Assembly (NCBI GenBank): GCA_949289855.1
Contig: CASEPS010000014.1
Coordinates: forward strand, 1-41,846
DNA: 41,846 bases
From: an uncultured Erysipelotrichaceae bacterium
Lineage (GTDB): Bacteria > Bacillota_I > Bacilli_A > Erysipelotrichales > Erysipelotrichaceae
Reading direction: 5' to 3'
Below the pieces are notes generated by a model. It was not told the origin of the DNA. It did no database searches and saw nothing but the letters and a program-made list of their open reading frames with translations. Both the position numbers and the translations under genes were made by a program. This document shows, piece after piece, positions 7,614 to 16,565 of this stretch (within the stretch, counting starts at the first letter, position 1; each line of letters starts with the position of its first letter).

Positions 7614-9182
7614 TCATTTTTTCGCCTTCTTTACTTCCTGCATGTAATATGTTGCCTTGTCACTTTTCAACCATGTTTCTCCCATACTCAGAAAGGATAA
7701 TTGCCAATAGAAGGTGAGGTTGGCTTTATAACTTGATTTTTCTTCTGTATTCGCCTCTGGATGACGAAATGCATCCAAAAAATAATCCAGTGCCAGTTCC
7801 CAGGAAACATGTGTATGTCCATATGCCACTGCTTTCGAATAGAGACAAAGAAAATCATTTTTCAAATATTTGTTATCCACAAGTTCCAGCGCTTCATCAT
7901 AGTTCTTTCGTTCAACCAGTCCCAATGCCATACGACCTATATCATGCTCCAGAGCCAAGAAATCATCTATTGGCAGCGCAGACTTTTCATCAACACAAAT
8001 ATAGAACCACCTTACTGCATGACGGGCATCCCCTATGGTAAAATATCTCGGATTCTGTTCAGTCTTTTCCCGCAGCTTCTTTAACAGATATTTTGCGGCT
8101 TCTGGATAACGATGCTTTGCGGCTTCACGAATGAGCTCCTCATTATCCTCTGCCAATCCTTTTTCAAACAGATCAACCGTTGTCTCTTTGTGGTACTTTT
8201 CCCACTTTTCCCATTCATAGACAGCCAGCTCATCGCCTGCTTCTGTCATTTCCTGCAAAGTCTCAAGACCGGAATAGTAGTTGCTGTCTTCCACCCGCTC
8301 ATAGAGATTCAACAAGGCATTGATCAGTTCGCACCTCTTACTGTCACTGTTTTTACCAATGCGCGCATAGTTCTCTGCCTTTTCGTCATCAGTTCCTGTT
8401 GTATACAGGTATTCCGCAAGATATTCAATCGCAGGTAAAAATTTGTACCCGGCAAGTTTTCCCAACATTGCAATGCCTTCATCAACCTGTTTATCCACAC
8501 CTATGCCCTGTATATACATCTTTGCAAGCAGGCATTCCGCATCCCAATCTGTATTATCCGCTGCCTCTTTTATCCAATAGACAGCCTGCACAGTATCTGC
8601 TTGTACACCCTTTCCCTGCAGGTAGTAAAGACCTGTTTTGTACTGACAATCCGCAGAGCCTTGCTTTGCCGCCTTATGATACATGGCAAACGCCCGTGGA
8701 TAGAGTTCAATTGCTTCATAGAGTTGTGCAACCTTTCGAAAATTCACCCTGATGCCAGCATCATGTGCCTTGCATAGCATTTCTTCCGCAATGAGCAATT
8801 TATCCTTTTCTTTTCCATGCCAGTTCATCAGAAAGTTACCACATGCTAATTGTGCCTCAGCAGACAATGAGCCATGCATCGCCTTCTCCCACTGTTCATC
8901 TGCTTTGGATATGTCTCCACATTTTTCACAAATCTGTGCAAATGTTGCGTGGTCGATGTTTACCCCTGCTCTTTCTGCCTCTTCCATCAGTACTTTTGCC
9001 TGTTGCTGGATTTGTTTGTCTTTTGGATAGTACCTGAAGAAGTACTTTGCAAGGCCCTCTTTGGCAGGATTACTGCCAAGGGCAATCGCCTTCTGCAGGT
9101 ATTCCAGTTCATTTCTATCATGTTGCAATGATAGTGCATAGAAACGGGCCGCCTTCTTTTCTTTGCTTTCAGATAATCCCAT
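7614..9182 (-). CDS. Sel1-like/TPR repeat protein
   Basis: 522 residues from MGLSESKEKK; this start is chosen because GGGAGAT sits 5 bases upstream, whereas a TTG 18 bases earlier overlaps that site. The protein is a helical solenoid: at least two clear Sel1 units, CQYKTGLYYLQGKGVQADTVQA and CLLAKMYIQGIGVDKQVDEG (about residues 185-260), plus looser TPR-like helices before and after. No signal peptide or membrane segment, so cytoplasmic. Such proteins are usually adaptors; the partner is not apparent. It stands alone between its own extended -10 promoter and a hairpin. Confidence 0.8.
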   Translation of the reverse strand: MGLSESKEKKAARFYALSLQHDRNELEYLQKAIALGSNPAKEGLAKYFFRYYPKDKQIQQQAKVLMEEAERAGVNIDHATFAQICEKCGDISKADEQWEKAMHGSLSAEAQLACGNFLMNWHGKEKDKLLIAEEMLCKAHDAGIRVNFRKVAQLYEAIELYPRAFAMYHKAAKQGSADCQYKTGLYYLQGKGVQADTVQAVYWIKEAADNTDWDAECLLAKMYIQGIGVDKQVDEGIAMLGKLAGYKFLPAIEYLAEYLYTTGTDDEKAENYARIGKNSDSKRCELINALLNLYERVEDSNYYSGLETLQEMTEAGDELAVYEWEKWEKYHKETTVDLFEKGLAEDNEELIREAAKHRYPEAAKYLLKKLREKTEQNPRYFTIGDARHAVRWFYICVDEKSALPIDDFLALEHDIGRMALGLVERKNYDEALELVDNKYLKNDFLCLYSKAVAYGHTHVSWELALDYFLDAFRHPEANTEEKSSYKANLTFYWQLSFLSMGETWLKSDKATYYMQEVKKAKK

Positions 9183-9212
9183 AATGATCTCCCAATACAA
9201 TTTTCTGTCTTA

Positions 9213-9218
9213 ATCATA
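9213..9218 (-). promoter_or_regulatory. Extended -10 promoter of the Sel1-repeat gene
   Basis: TGCTATGAT (TG-n-TATGAT) about 30 bases upstream of the start, with only a weak -35. The TATGAT hexamer is at 9218-9213. Confidence 0.5.
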
Positions 9219-9254
9219 GCATCAGGGAAATCATCTGTATGTGCACAGATTGCA

Positions 9255-9281
9255 CAAAAAAAACCGGTATTATACCGGTTA
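9255..9281 (-). terminator. Terminator of the HAD-family gene
   Basis: AACCGGTAT/ATACCGGTT hairpin followed by eight T on the minus strand. The stem starts inside the stop codon of the gene it terminates. Confidence 0.9.
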
Positions 9282-9935
9282 TCTGAAAAATCTTGAGGCT
9301 TCTTCCAGGTTGCGTACCTTATAATAGTTCCCCTTTGGATACATACCCGTTCTATCCACAAGAATACCGGATATGCCACATTCCGCAGCACCAGCAAGGT
9401 CTTCAGGACGGCTTGCAATAAGAATGGTTTCTTCACCCGTCAGTCCTGCCTGCTGTAATGCATATTCATAAAACTCTTTACGAGGTTTATGTACCTTTGC
9501 TTCTTCAGAAGAATAAATGGCATTGACATGCAATGACTTTCTTTTGAGTGCTACACGCACATATCGTCCACCAAAGTTGGAAAGGATATACACCGGCAGT
9601 GTTGCTCTCTCCAGGAATGGAGCTGCATCTGAATAGAAGTTGCCATACATCCAGTGACTCTGGTTCAATTTGTGCAGATGTTCCAGATCTGCCTTGAGAT
9701 TCAGTTCGCGTTCTGCCTTTTCAAGAATATTCATACAGATCTCGTCTTCATTGCGGAAATCATCACCGGAATACATTTCTTCCTGTCTGATTCTCTCATT
9801 CGACCACCAGCTGTCTACTTCCTGTGCATTCTTCAGGATGGAGTTTTCCGCAAAGCAGTCAATCAGTTCCTTGAGATCTGAACCCTCATAGCGCATCAGC
9901 GTCCCCATGTAATCAATAAATACCGCTTTTTTCAT
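9279..9935 (-). CDS. HAD-superfamily protein with altered catalytic motifs
   Basis: 218 residues from MKKAVFIDYMG, with GAGGG five bases upstream; a longer frame reaching 10016 runs through the upstream gene's terminator and is rejected. Motif I reads DYMGTL: the nucleophile Asp is there but the second Asp of the phosphatase DxDGT is Met. Motif II is ILSNFGG, motif III Lys sits in HKPRKEF, and motif IV reads IASRPEDLAGA instead of GDxxxND. The cap-1 helical insertion covers about residues 18-95. Substitution of the second Asp occurs in dehalogenase- or phosphonatase-type HADs, so classic phosphatase activity is doubtful. Substrate unknown. Single gene with its own promoter and terminator. Confidence 0.8.
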   Translation of the reverse strand: MKKAVFIDYMGTLMRYEGSDLKELIDCFAENSILKNAQEVDSWWSNERIRQEEMYSGDDFRNEDEICMNILEKAERELNLKADLEHLHKLNQSHWMYGNFYSDAAPFLERATLPVYILSNFGGRYVRVALKRKSLHVNAIYSSEEAKVHKPRKEFYEYALQQAGLTGEETILIASRPEDLAGAAECGISGILVDRTGMYPKGNYYKVRNLEEASRFFR

Positions 9936-9959
9936 TCTATCCCTCGTTTTTACTGCGAC

Positions 9960-9965
9960 ATTATA
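9960..9965 (-). promoter_or_regulatory. Extended -10 promoter of the HAD-family gene
   Basis: TGCTATAAT (TG-n-TATAAT), hexamer at 9965-9960, about 25 bases before the ATG; no clear -35 box. Confidence 0.6.
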
Positions 9966-9983
9966 GCACAAAGAATCAAGGAA

Positions 9984-10010
9984 GAAAAAAAGCTTCCATG
10001 AAGGAAGCCC
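9984..10010 (-). terminator. Terminator of the hom-lysC-asd-acidic protein operon
   Basis: Minus strand GCTTCC-TTCAT-GGAAGC followed by seven T, directly after the stop codon at 10013. Confidence 0.9.
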
Positions 10011-10012
10011 TT

Positions 10013-10636
10013 TCAATTTAATTCGCAGTCAATATATCTGCCATCAAGTGCAGCAGCCTGGTTGGCAACATTCAGAATATCACTGATAATTGCCCCCTCT
10101 TCCGAGAAGAAACGCTTGGCACTGCGTACCTCGAGATTATCATCATGCTGGGAAATATATCCGGCATCAGCCATGATAGCCTCAAAGTTCAACAAACTGC
10201 GCATGTCATCAAACTGACATGTATGCAATACTGAAACAAGTGTGTCTTCCGGGAAATTTGTGTTGAATTCCTCATTGCGGGACAACGTCTGCGCAATGAA
10301 TGAAGTGGAAAGATACGGATAAAGGCTGGAAACTTCCAATACATCTTCATCCTCATCTGCTTTGTCCTGTTGCAAATCCGCAACATCATCCTCTGTTTCC
10401 TCTTCATCGAGGTGGATGGAATCTACATGTACTTCACTGGGCTTTCGCCCATCAGGATCATCGTCAGATTCTTCGTCTTCTTCCTCTTCATTGATTTCGA
10501 TGAAACGGACTTCGTCACCTTCATCGAGACCTTCTTCCTGTGCATCCTTTCTCTTGTTAGCAACATAACGCACAGCGACTACTGCGGCAGCAGCTGCCGC
10601 AACGGCGAGAACGCCAAATACAGTTTTACGAAACAT
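10013..10636 (-). CDS. Membrane-anchored acidic protein, unknown function
   Basis: 207 residues from MFRKTVFGV, chosen because GAGG lies 8 bases upstream. An N-terminal Ala/Val-rich transmembrane helix (residues 5-26) is followed by a basic patch NKRKD, so the rest is probably cytoplasmic. Residues 33-115 are extremely acidic and low-complexity, then a C-terminal ~95-residue helical region (YPYLSTSFIAQTLSRNEEFN onward) looks folded. No recognised family. It lies 41 bases after asd with no terminator between, so it is the last gene of the hom-lysC-asd operon; a link to amino-acid synthesis is not apparent from its sequence. Confidence 0.75.
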   Translation of the reverse strand: MFRKTVFGVLAVAAAAAAVVAVRYVANKRKDAQEEGLDEGDEVRFIEINEEEEDEESDDDPDGRKPSEVHVDSIHLDEEETEDDVADLQQDKADEDEDVLEVSSLYPYLSTSFIAQTLSRNEEFNTNFPEDTLVSVLHTCQFDDMRSLLNFEAIMADAGYISQHDDNLEVRSAKRFFSEEGAIISDILNVANQAAALDGRYIDCELN

Positions 10637-10677
10637 ATCATTTACCTCTTCTTTTATCTTTTCATTATCATACCACA

Positions 10678-11667
10678 TCAGGCGTGTCTTAACATATAAT
10701 CCATAATTTCTACCGCATTACTTGCGGCACCTTTTCTGATCTGGTCTCCACAACACCACAGGGAAATACCATTTTCATGTATGAGATCCTTGCGTATTCT
10801 GCCTACATAGACATCATCCTGGTTGCTTGTCTCAAGTGGTGTAGGCACATGGTCCTCCACAAGCACATCACCCGCAAATCCAGAAATCGCATTTCTTACA
10901 TCCTGCAGGTCCAGCTTATCCTTCGTGACAACAGACAGAGAAATGGAATGGGAACGGAAAACCGGCACCCGCACACATGTACAGGACACCAGAAGATCAT
11001 CATTGTGCAATATTCTTCTGCCTTCATTCTGCATCTTCATTTCTTCTGTTGTATAACCATTTTCATTCATACTGCCAATTGAGGCAATGCAGTTATAGGC
11101 AATCTGGGCAGGAAACACAGAAGGATTGACAGGCTTACTGCTTCTCACCGCTTCTACTTCTTCCGAAAGCGTCGCAATCCCGGCAATACCGGCACCACTG
11201 ACTGCCTGATATGTAGAAGCGACAATCGTCTGGATCGGAGAAAGGGCATGAATCGGTGCTAATGCCATCATCGCTATGATGGTCGAACAATTCGGATTGG
11301 CAATGATGCCTTTATGATGCAAAGCATCTTCACCATTGATCTCCGGTACAACTAGCGGCACATCTTCCTCAAGGCGGAAAGCACTCGAATTATCGATATA
11401 CACTGCCCCAGTCTTTTTGATCATAGGTGCATATTCCTTCGACAAAGCATTGGAAACTGCTCCAAGCACAAAATCAAGACCATCAAAGCAGCCGTCCTCT
11501 ATCTTTTCACAAACGAGTTCATCATTACCATACGGAATGGTCTTGCCAACAGACCTCTCTGAAGCAAACAACCGGATATCTTCTTTTGCATAGTGTCTTT
11601 CTTCAAGACACTCGAGCATTTGTCTGCCTACAGCACCAGTTGCGCCAAGTATTCCAACACGTGTCAT
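10678..11667 (-). CDS. asd: Aspartate-semialdehyde dehydrogenase
   Basis: Reduces aspartyl phosphate to aspartate semialdehyde, the branch point to lysine and threonine. 329 residues. N-terminal NADP-binding Rossmann motif VGILGATGAVGRQM, substrate region IDNSSAFR near residue 91, catalytic Cys127 in NPNCSTI, and AVSGAGIAG in the dimerisation/active-site region. Its ATG overlaps the lysC TGA (ATGA), indicating translational coupling. Third gene of hom-lysC-asd. Confidence 0.97.
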   Translation of the reverse strand: MTRVGILGATGAVGRQMLECLEERHYAKEDIRLFASERSVGKTIPYGNDELVCEKIEDGCFDGLDFVLGAVSNALSKEYAPMIKKTGAVYIDNSSAFRLEEDVPLVVPEINGEDALHHKGIIANPNCSTIIAMMALAPIHALSPIQTIVASTYQAVSGAGIAGIATLSEEVEAVRSSKPVNPSVFPAQIAYNCIASIGSMNENGYTTEEMKMQNEGRRILHNDDLLVSCTCVRVPVFRSHSISLSVVTKDKLDLQDVRNAISGFAGDVLVEDHVPTPLETSNQDDVYVGRIRKDLIHENGISLWCCGDQIRKGAASNAVEIMDYMLRHA

Positions 11668-13004
11668 CTTGTCTTTTTCTCCTCCATAATGAATGTATCG
11701 TAAATTGCCTGTATGGCTCTTTCAAAGTCCGCATCGTTGACACCGATGATAACCGAAAGCTCATGAGAACTCTGGGAAATGGTACGGATATTGATATGAT
11801 TGCGGCCACACTCTGAAAGAAGGGCACCAGACATACCCGGACGGTTGCGCATTTCTCTGCCAACCATGGCAATCAATGAAATATGATCCTCAATCCGCAA
11901 TTCATCCGGTACTAATTCCTTCTTCAGATCCCCGACAATGTCATAGAGACATGCGGAAACATAACTGCTTTCCACAATCACCGAAAATGTATCTACACTG
12001 ATCGGCACCTGTTCAATCGAAACATTGTACTTTTCAAAGATGGACAATATTTTTCTTAAAAATCCTACTTCCGTAGAACTATGCGCCTTGATGAGGGTGA
12101 TAATCGTAAAGTTTCTTCTGCCTGTTACACCAGTAATGGCATGTGGCGGGTATTTCTTATCAAATCCCTCACAATCATCGGTGATCATCGTGCCTGGATT
12201 ATCCGGATCATTTGTATTGCGGATATTGATTGGAATGTTCTTTTTTCTTACCGGGAATACCGCATCATCATGCAGGACATTGGCACCCATGTAGGACATT
12301 TCACGAAGTTCCGCATACGTGATACATGGTATGCGCAATGGTTTTTCAATAATCCGTGGATCCGCTACCATAAAACCAGATACATCCGTCCAGTTTTCAT
12401 ATACATCCGCATTGACAACACTTGCCACAATGGAACCGGTAATATCCGAACCTCCACGTGACATCACCCGGATTGCCCCATTAGGCAATGCGCCATAGAA
12501 ACCAGGAATAACAATTCTTCTTCCCTTTTCACATCTATCCTTTAATAGTTCTTCTGTACGCTCCATATCAATGGAACCATCATACCGGAAAGCAATCACA
12601 TCTCTCGCGTCCACAAACTGTGCCTCAAGGTACTCCGCCAAAAGCTTTGCGGCAAGATATTCACCACGGCTGACAAGATAGTCTGTTGTCTCATGACGTT
12701 CAATCAGCTTTTCAATAGACACAAATTCTTTATCCAGATCAGTCTTTAAACCAAGTGCCTTTGCAATGGAATAATATTTGTCTTTTACCAGTTGAAACAA
12801 CTGGTCATAGGAAACACCATAGCGGATATGGGCTTCAATCAGGTACAGCAGATCTGTTACCTTGTAGTCTTCCTTATTGATTCTTCCACAAGCCGAAGTG
12901 ATGATAAACTTGCGGTCATCATCTGCTTCAATGATCTTTTTTACCTTTGCAAACTGCTCAGCAGAAGCGACACTTGACCCACCAAACTTCACAACCTTAA
13001 TCAT
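11664..13004 (-). CDS. lysC: Aspartate kinase with two ACT domains
   Basis: Phosphorylates aspartate, the first step of the pathway. 446 residues: N-terminal amino-acid kinase domain with KFGGSSVA (residues 7-14), SRGEYLAAKLLA (about 110) and SRGGSDITGSIVA (about 178), then two C-terminal ACT domains from about residue 300 (TLIKAHSSTEVGFLRKILSIF and SLIAMVGREMRNRPGMSGALLSE), the usual site of lysine or threonine feedback. The start overlaps the 3' end of hom by 8 bases. Which amino acid inhibits it cannot be read from sequence alone; the operon context favours threonine. Confidence 0.96.
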   Translation of the reverse strand: MIKVVKFGGSSVASAEQFAKVKKIIEADDDRKFIITSACGRINKEDYKVTDLLYLIEAHIRYGVSYDQLFQLVKDKYYSIAKALGLKTDLDKEFVSIEKLIERHETTDYLVSRGEYLAAKLLAEYLEAQFVDARDVIAFRYDGSIDMERTEELLKDRCEKGRRIVIPGFYGALPNGAIRVMSRGGSDITGSIVASVVNADVYENWTDVSGFMVADPRIIEKPLRIPCITYAELREMSYMGANVLHDDAVFPVRKKNIPINIRNTNDPDNPGTMITDDCEGFDKKYPPHAITGVTGRRNFTIITLIKAHSSTEVGFLRKILSIFEKYNVSIEQVPISVDTFSVIVESSYVSACLYDIVGDLKKELVPDELRIEDHISLIAMVGREMRNRPGMSGALLSECGRNHINIRTISQSSHELSVIIGVNDADFERAIQAIYDTFIMEEKKTR

Positions 13005-14145
13005 TGTCTTTCACCTCTGCCACAAACAGGCTTTCATCTTCTGCTGTGCGGATGAACTGTTCCACTTCCACAAGAGAAACAGGCTTTGTCAGAAAACTGT
13101 TTCCTGAAAGCGTACGATCCGCAATGGAAGAAAAGACAACTGGTTTCTTCGTGCGGATATAATACCGGGAAGTATATCGCTGGTTATCGATATGACATGC
13201 TTTCATGTCTCTTTCCACTTCCGGATTACCATAAACAATATCGAGAATATCCTGGACAACCGCATGCGCAGTAGGCAGACTGCCTGCCCCCTGACCATAG
13301 AAAGAAGCAGTGCCTAATGTATCGGAAACACACGTTAACATATTGTAGTTCAATGCCACTGCCGAAAGCGGATCATCCTTTTCCAAAAACACAGGCATGA
13401 CCATAGCACTGATGGAATCTGTTTGTCTTGTGGCACTGCCGACAAGTTTGCATACTCTGTCCATCGCTGCAGCACTGGCAATATCCTCTTCATTGATCGT
13501 GCGTATGCCATGCATGATGATGTCTTCCTCATCAACCAGGGCATCAAAACAGGCAAGTGCGGATAACATCACCTTATAACGCACATCATAGCCATCAATA
13601 TCATCCTTGGGATCACGCTCTGCATAACCAAGGTTCTGTGCCTCCTGTAACATTGCCTCAAAAGAAGTATGTTCCTTCGTCATACGGGAAAGAATATAGT
13701 TTGTTGTACCATTGAAAATACCCTGGAAAGAACGTATTGCATCAATCCTTCTGATGCGGGCAACGTTATCCATCCATGGTATGCCACCACCACAAGTTGC
13801 TTCAAAACCGACACGCACATGCTTTTCCTTTGCCAGCGTGAACAGCTTCTCTGCACAGGAAGCAAGCATTTTCTTGTTCGATGTGACCGCGTGCTTACCA
13901 TTTTCAATTGCCTGCAGAACATACGAACATGCTGGTTCTATGCCACCCATACACTCCGCAACAACATCTATTTCCGGATCATTGAGAATCTCATTCACAT
14001 CCGTTGTACAACGCGGATCATCTGACTCCGCCTTGTCTTTGACAAGAAACGTCTTTACATGCACACCTTCTATTCCATCGATAATATCTGTCACTCCACT
14101 GCCGACAACACCATGTCCAAGCAGTCCAACATTGATTTGTTTCAT
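12997..14145 (-). CDS. hom: Homoserine dehydrogenase, short C-terminus
   Basis: Reduces aspartate semialdehyde to homoserine. 382 residues from MKQINVGLLG, preceded by AGGAGG. NAD(P)-binding GLLGHGVVGSG at the N-terminus, VTSNKKMLA around residue 95, GTTNYILSRM about 150, and the DIDGYDVRYKVMLSA segment with the catalytic Lys about 190. Firmicute enzymes usually run to about 430 residues with a C-terminal ACT domain; here only a ~60-residue tail remains (begins SRYYIRTKKP), so a normal regulatory ACT domain seems to be missing or reduced. First gene of hom-lysC-asd, from a promoter overlapping that of thrC. Confidence 0.95.
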   Translation of the reverse strand: MKQINVGLLGHGVVGSGVTDIIDGIEGVHVKTFLVKDKAESDDPRCTTDVNEILNDPEIDVVAECMGGIEPACSYVLQAIENGKHAVTSNKKMLASCAEKLFTLAKEKHVRVGFEATCGGGIPWMDNVARIRRIDAIRSFQGIFNGTTNYILSRMTKEHTSFEAMLQEAQNLGYAERDPKDDIDGYDVRYKVMLSALACFDALVDEEDIIMHGIRTINEEDIASAAAMDRVCKLVGSATRQTDSISAMVMPVFLEKDDPLSAVALNYNMLTCVSDTLGTASFYGQGAGSLPTAHAVVQDILDIVYGNPEVERDMKACHIDNQRYTSRYYIRTKKPVVFSSIADRTLSGNSFLTKPVSLVEVEQFIRTAEDESLFVAEVKDND

Positions 14146-14174
14146 ACCGCCTCCTGTATTTATTTCAAACACAC

Positions 14175-14203
14175 TTGTTTTTGTAACGTGGACAGTGTAT
14201 CAT
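14175..14203 (+). promoter_or_regulatory. Promoter of thrC-thrB-ACT operon
   Basis: -35 TTGTTT (14175-14180), 17-base spacer, -10 TATCAT (14198-14203). It overlaps the opposing hom promoter by its -10 box, so the two polymerases cannot both occupy the site. Confidence 0.65.
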
Positions 14204-14222
14204 GTTCGGGAAGTGAATACAA
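14194..14222 (-). promoter_or_regulatory. Promoter of hom-lysC-asd
   Basis: -35 TTGTAT (14222-14217), 17-base spacer, -10 TACACT (14199-14194). Predicted start about 14187, leader about 42 bases, too short for a T-box or attenuator. Confidence 0.65.
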
Positions 14223-14233
14223 GGGAGGATTTT

Positions 14234-15727
14234 ATGCCGCATTACATCAGTACAAGAGACAAAAACAACCGTACATTGAGTCATAATGCCATCATCAGCG
14301 GACTGGCCAACGATGGTGGACTATATACACCAGATCATATTGAACCATTCATTGATGCTGACCTCATCCTGCATAAGTCATACTGGGAAATTGCCCTGGC
14401 AATACTCAGAAACTTTCTTGATGACTATAGCGAAGAAGACCTGCTTGCCTGCATCAAAGGTGCCTATGACAACAAGTTTGATGATCCGTCCATCGTTCCG
14501 GTAAAGAAACTGGATGGCTGTCATCTTTTGGAACTATGGCATGGACCGACAAGTGCCTTCAAAGACCTTGCCCTGACCATCCTGCCACACCTTTTACTCA
14601 AGGCAAAAGAAATGGAAGATGACCATGACACTATTGCCATTCTCACCGCCACATCTGGGGATACAGGCAAGGCTGCCCTTTCTGGTTTTGCGGATGTCAA
14701 AGGTACTGCCATCACTGTCTTCTATCCACAAATTGGTGTGTCCGCTGTACAGAAACAACAAATGATCACAACAACTGGTGACAATGTGGCGGTCATTGCT
14801 GTAAATGGCAACTTCGATGACTGTCAGAGAATGGTCAAAGAAGCCTCCAATGACAAAGATCTCTTAAACGGCATAGAAGGTGTTTCCATCTCTTCCGCAA
14901 ATTCCATCAATGCCGGAAGACTCATCCCACAAGTTGTCTACTATTGTTCTGCCTATGCAAAACTGATCGAAGATGGAACAATCCACTATGGTGAACCGGT
15001 CAACTTTGCCGTACCTACTGGGAACTTTGGCAACATCCTTGCCGGCTGGCTTGCCAAAAAGGCAGGACTTCCAATTGGAAAACTGATTTGTGCTTCCAAC
15101 CGCAATAACGTTCTGGCAGACTTCCTAAAAACCGGTACATACAATGCAAACCGGGAATTCTATAAGACCATGTCTCCTTCCATGGACATCCTTGTGTCCA
15201 GCAACCTGGAACGCATGCTTTGCATTGCCTCTGGTTATGACACAGAACTCATCAACACCCTGATGCATGACCTCAACACAACTGGTCAGTTCACAATCCC
15301 AAAAGATCTGCTTTCCACGATTCAGAAGGACTTCATTGGTTACTGGTGTGATGAAGAAACATGCGCAAAGACCATCCATGATACATTCCAGATTGACCAT
15401 ACAGTCATTGATCCACATACTGCTGTAGGTCTAGCATCATTGCAGCAATACCAGAAAGAAACAGGAGATGCTGCTCCATCTGTTGTTCTTTCTACCGCTT
15501 CTCCTTATAAATTCTCCAGAAGTGTATACAATGCCATCACAGGCAAAGACATCGAAGATGAATATGAAGCAATGCATGCACTGTCTTCATTGAGTAACAC
15601 ATCTATCCCTGTCAATCTTTCTTCCCTGCAGGAAAAAGAAGTACGCTTTACAGAAGTCATAAACAAAGAAGATGGCATAGCACGTATCAAAAAGAGATTA
15701 GAGGAAATTGCGCATGAAAAAGATTAA
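14234..15727 (+). CDS. thrC: Threonine synthase
   Basis: PLP enzyme converting O-phosphohomoserine to threonine. 497 residues from MPHYISTRDKNN; GGGAGGA lies just upstream, and a longer open frame reaching back across hom is an antisense artefact. N-terminal ThrC motif GGLYTP at residues 28-33; PLP-binding Lys110 in HGPTSAFKDLAL; phosphate-binding loop region TATSGDTGKAAL about residue 140. The length and the N-terminal domain fit the fungal/enterobacterial class of ThrC (longer than the ~350-residue type). Overlaps thrB by 14 bases. Confidence 0.96.
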   Translation: MPHYISTRDKNNRTLSHNAIISGLANDGGLYTPDHIEPFIDADLILHKSYWEIALAILRNFLDDYSEEDLLACIKGAYDNKFDDPSIVPVKKLDGCHLLELWHGPTSAFKDLALTILPHLLLKAKEMEDDHDTIAILTATSGDTGKAALSGFADVKGTAITVFYPQIGVSAVQKQQMITTTGDNVAVIAVNGNFDDCQRMVKEASNDKDLLNGIEGVSISSANSINAGRLIPQVVYYCSAYAKLIEDGTIHYGEPVNFAVPTGNFGNILAGWLAKKAGLPIGKLICASNRNNVLADFLKTGTYNANREFYKTMSPSMDILVSSNLERMLCIASGYDTELINTLMHDLNTTGQFTIPKDLLSTIQKDFIGYWCDEETCAKTIHDTFQIDHTVIDPHTAVGLASLQQYQKETGDAAPSVVLSTASPYKFSRSVYNAITGKDIEDEYEAMHALSSLSNTSIPVNLSSLQEKEVRFTEVINKEDGIARIKKRLEEIAHEKD

Positions 15728-16565
15728 AGTTCCTGCCACTTCCGCAAATGTCGGGCCAGGATTTGACTGTCTTGGGCTGGCATTAAACATCTATGATACA
15801 TTTACCATAGAACAGAGCGACCATGACATCCTGCATGGGACAGATCCCCGTTACAACAACAGTGACAACCTGTTTCTCAAAGCCTTCCATGAGACATGTG
15901 ACATGCTCAAAAAGGACATGCATATTGAAGCAGACTTCCAGTGTGATATACCTGTCTCCAGAGGTCTTGGCTCATCCGCCGCATTGATTGTGGGTGGAGC
16001 TGCTTCCGCATTTGTTCTTAACAACATGCCAATAGATAAAGACATCGTCTTTGCCATCGCACGCGAAATGGAAGGTCATCCGGATAATGCTGCACCTGCT
16101 GTCTATGGTGGACTATGTGCCTCAATGGAAGAAACAACTGTACAACTTCCCCTTTCCGATAACTTCCATTACACCGTGTATATTCCTCCTTTTGAAGTCA
16201 GCACAGAAGAAGCACGGCGAATATTACCAGACAGCTATCCAAGAAACATCGCGGTGAAGAATACAGCCCATGCCATATTGCTTGTACAGGCACTTGGCAG
16301 TGGAAACACAGAGCTATTAGAAAAAGCAGGCATTGATTCCATTCATGAGCCATATCGCAAGACATTGATTCATGGGTTTGACACCATAAAAGAGCTTGTC
16401 ACAAATGATGTGCGTGGCATATTTCTCATCAGTGGTTCTGGCAGTACATGCCTTTCCATCACTGAACATTCCATTTCTATGGATACAGAAAAGAAAATAG
16501 CCGCAATGGGATGGCAGGTACGTCACGTTAATCCAACAGAAGGCATAGCAGAGGTAAAAGAATGA
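15714..16565 (+). CDS. thrB: Homoserine kinase
   Basis: GHMP-family kinase making O-phosphohomoserine for ThrC. 283 residues from MKKIKVPATSANVGPGFDCLG (written here only to residue 21 in part: the ATSANVGPGFD motif is the family start). ATP-binding GHMP motif PVSRGLGSSAA at residues 80-90, EGHPDNAAPA about 120, and C-terminal GSGSTC about 235. Ribosome binding site GAGG lies inside the end of thrC. Completes the pathway aspartate to threonine within this window. Confidence 0.96.
   Translation: MKKIKVPATSANVGPGFDCLGLALNIYDTFTIEQSDHDILHGTDPRYNNSDNLFLKAFHETCDMLKKDMHIEADFQCDIPVSRGLGSSAALIVGGAASAFVLNNMPIDKDIVFAIAREMEGHPDNAAPAVYGGLCASMEETTVQLPLSDNFHYTVYIPPFEVSTEEARRILPDSYPRNIAVKNTAHAILLVQALGSGNTELLEKAGIDSIHEPYRKTLIHGFDTIKELVTNDVRGIFLISGSGSTCLSITEHSISMDTEKKIAAMGWQVRHVNPTEGIAEVKE

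Noticed and set aside
13712-14233. Upstream extension of the thrC frame across hom
   Set aside because: It is antisense to hom; the true start at 14234 has a ribosome binding site and the family-typical N-terminus.
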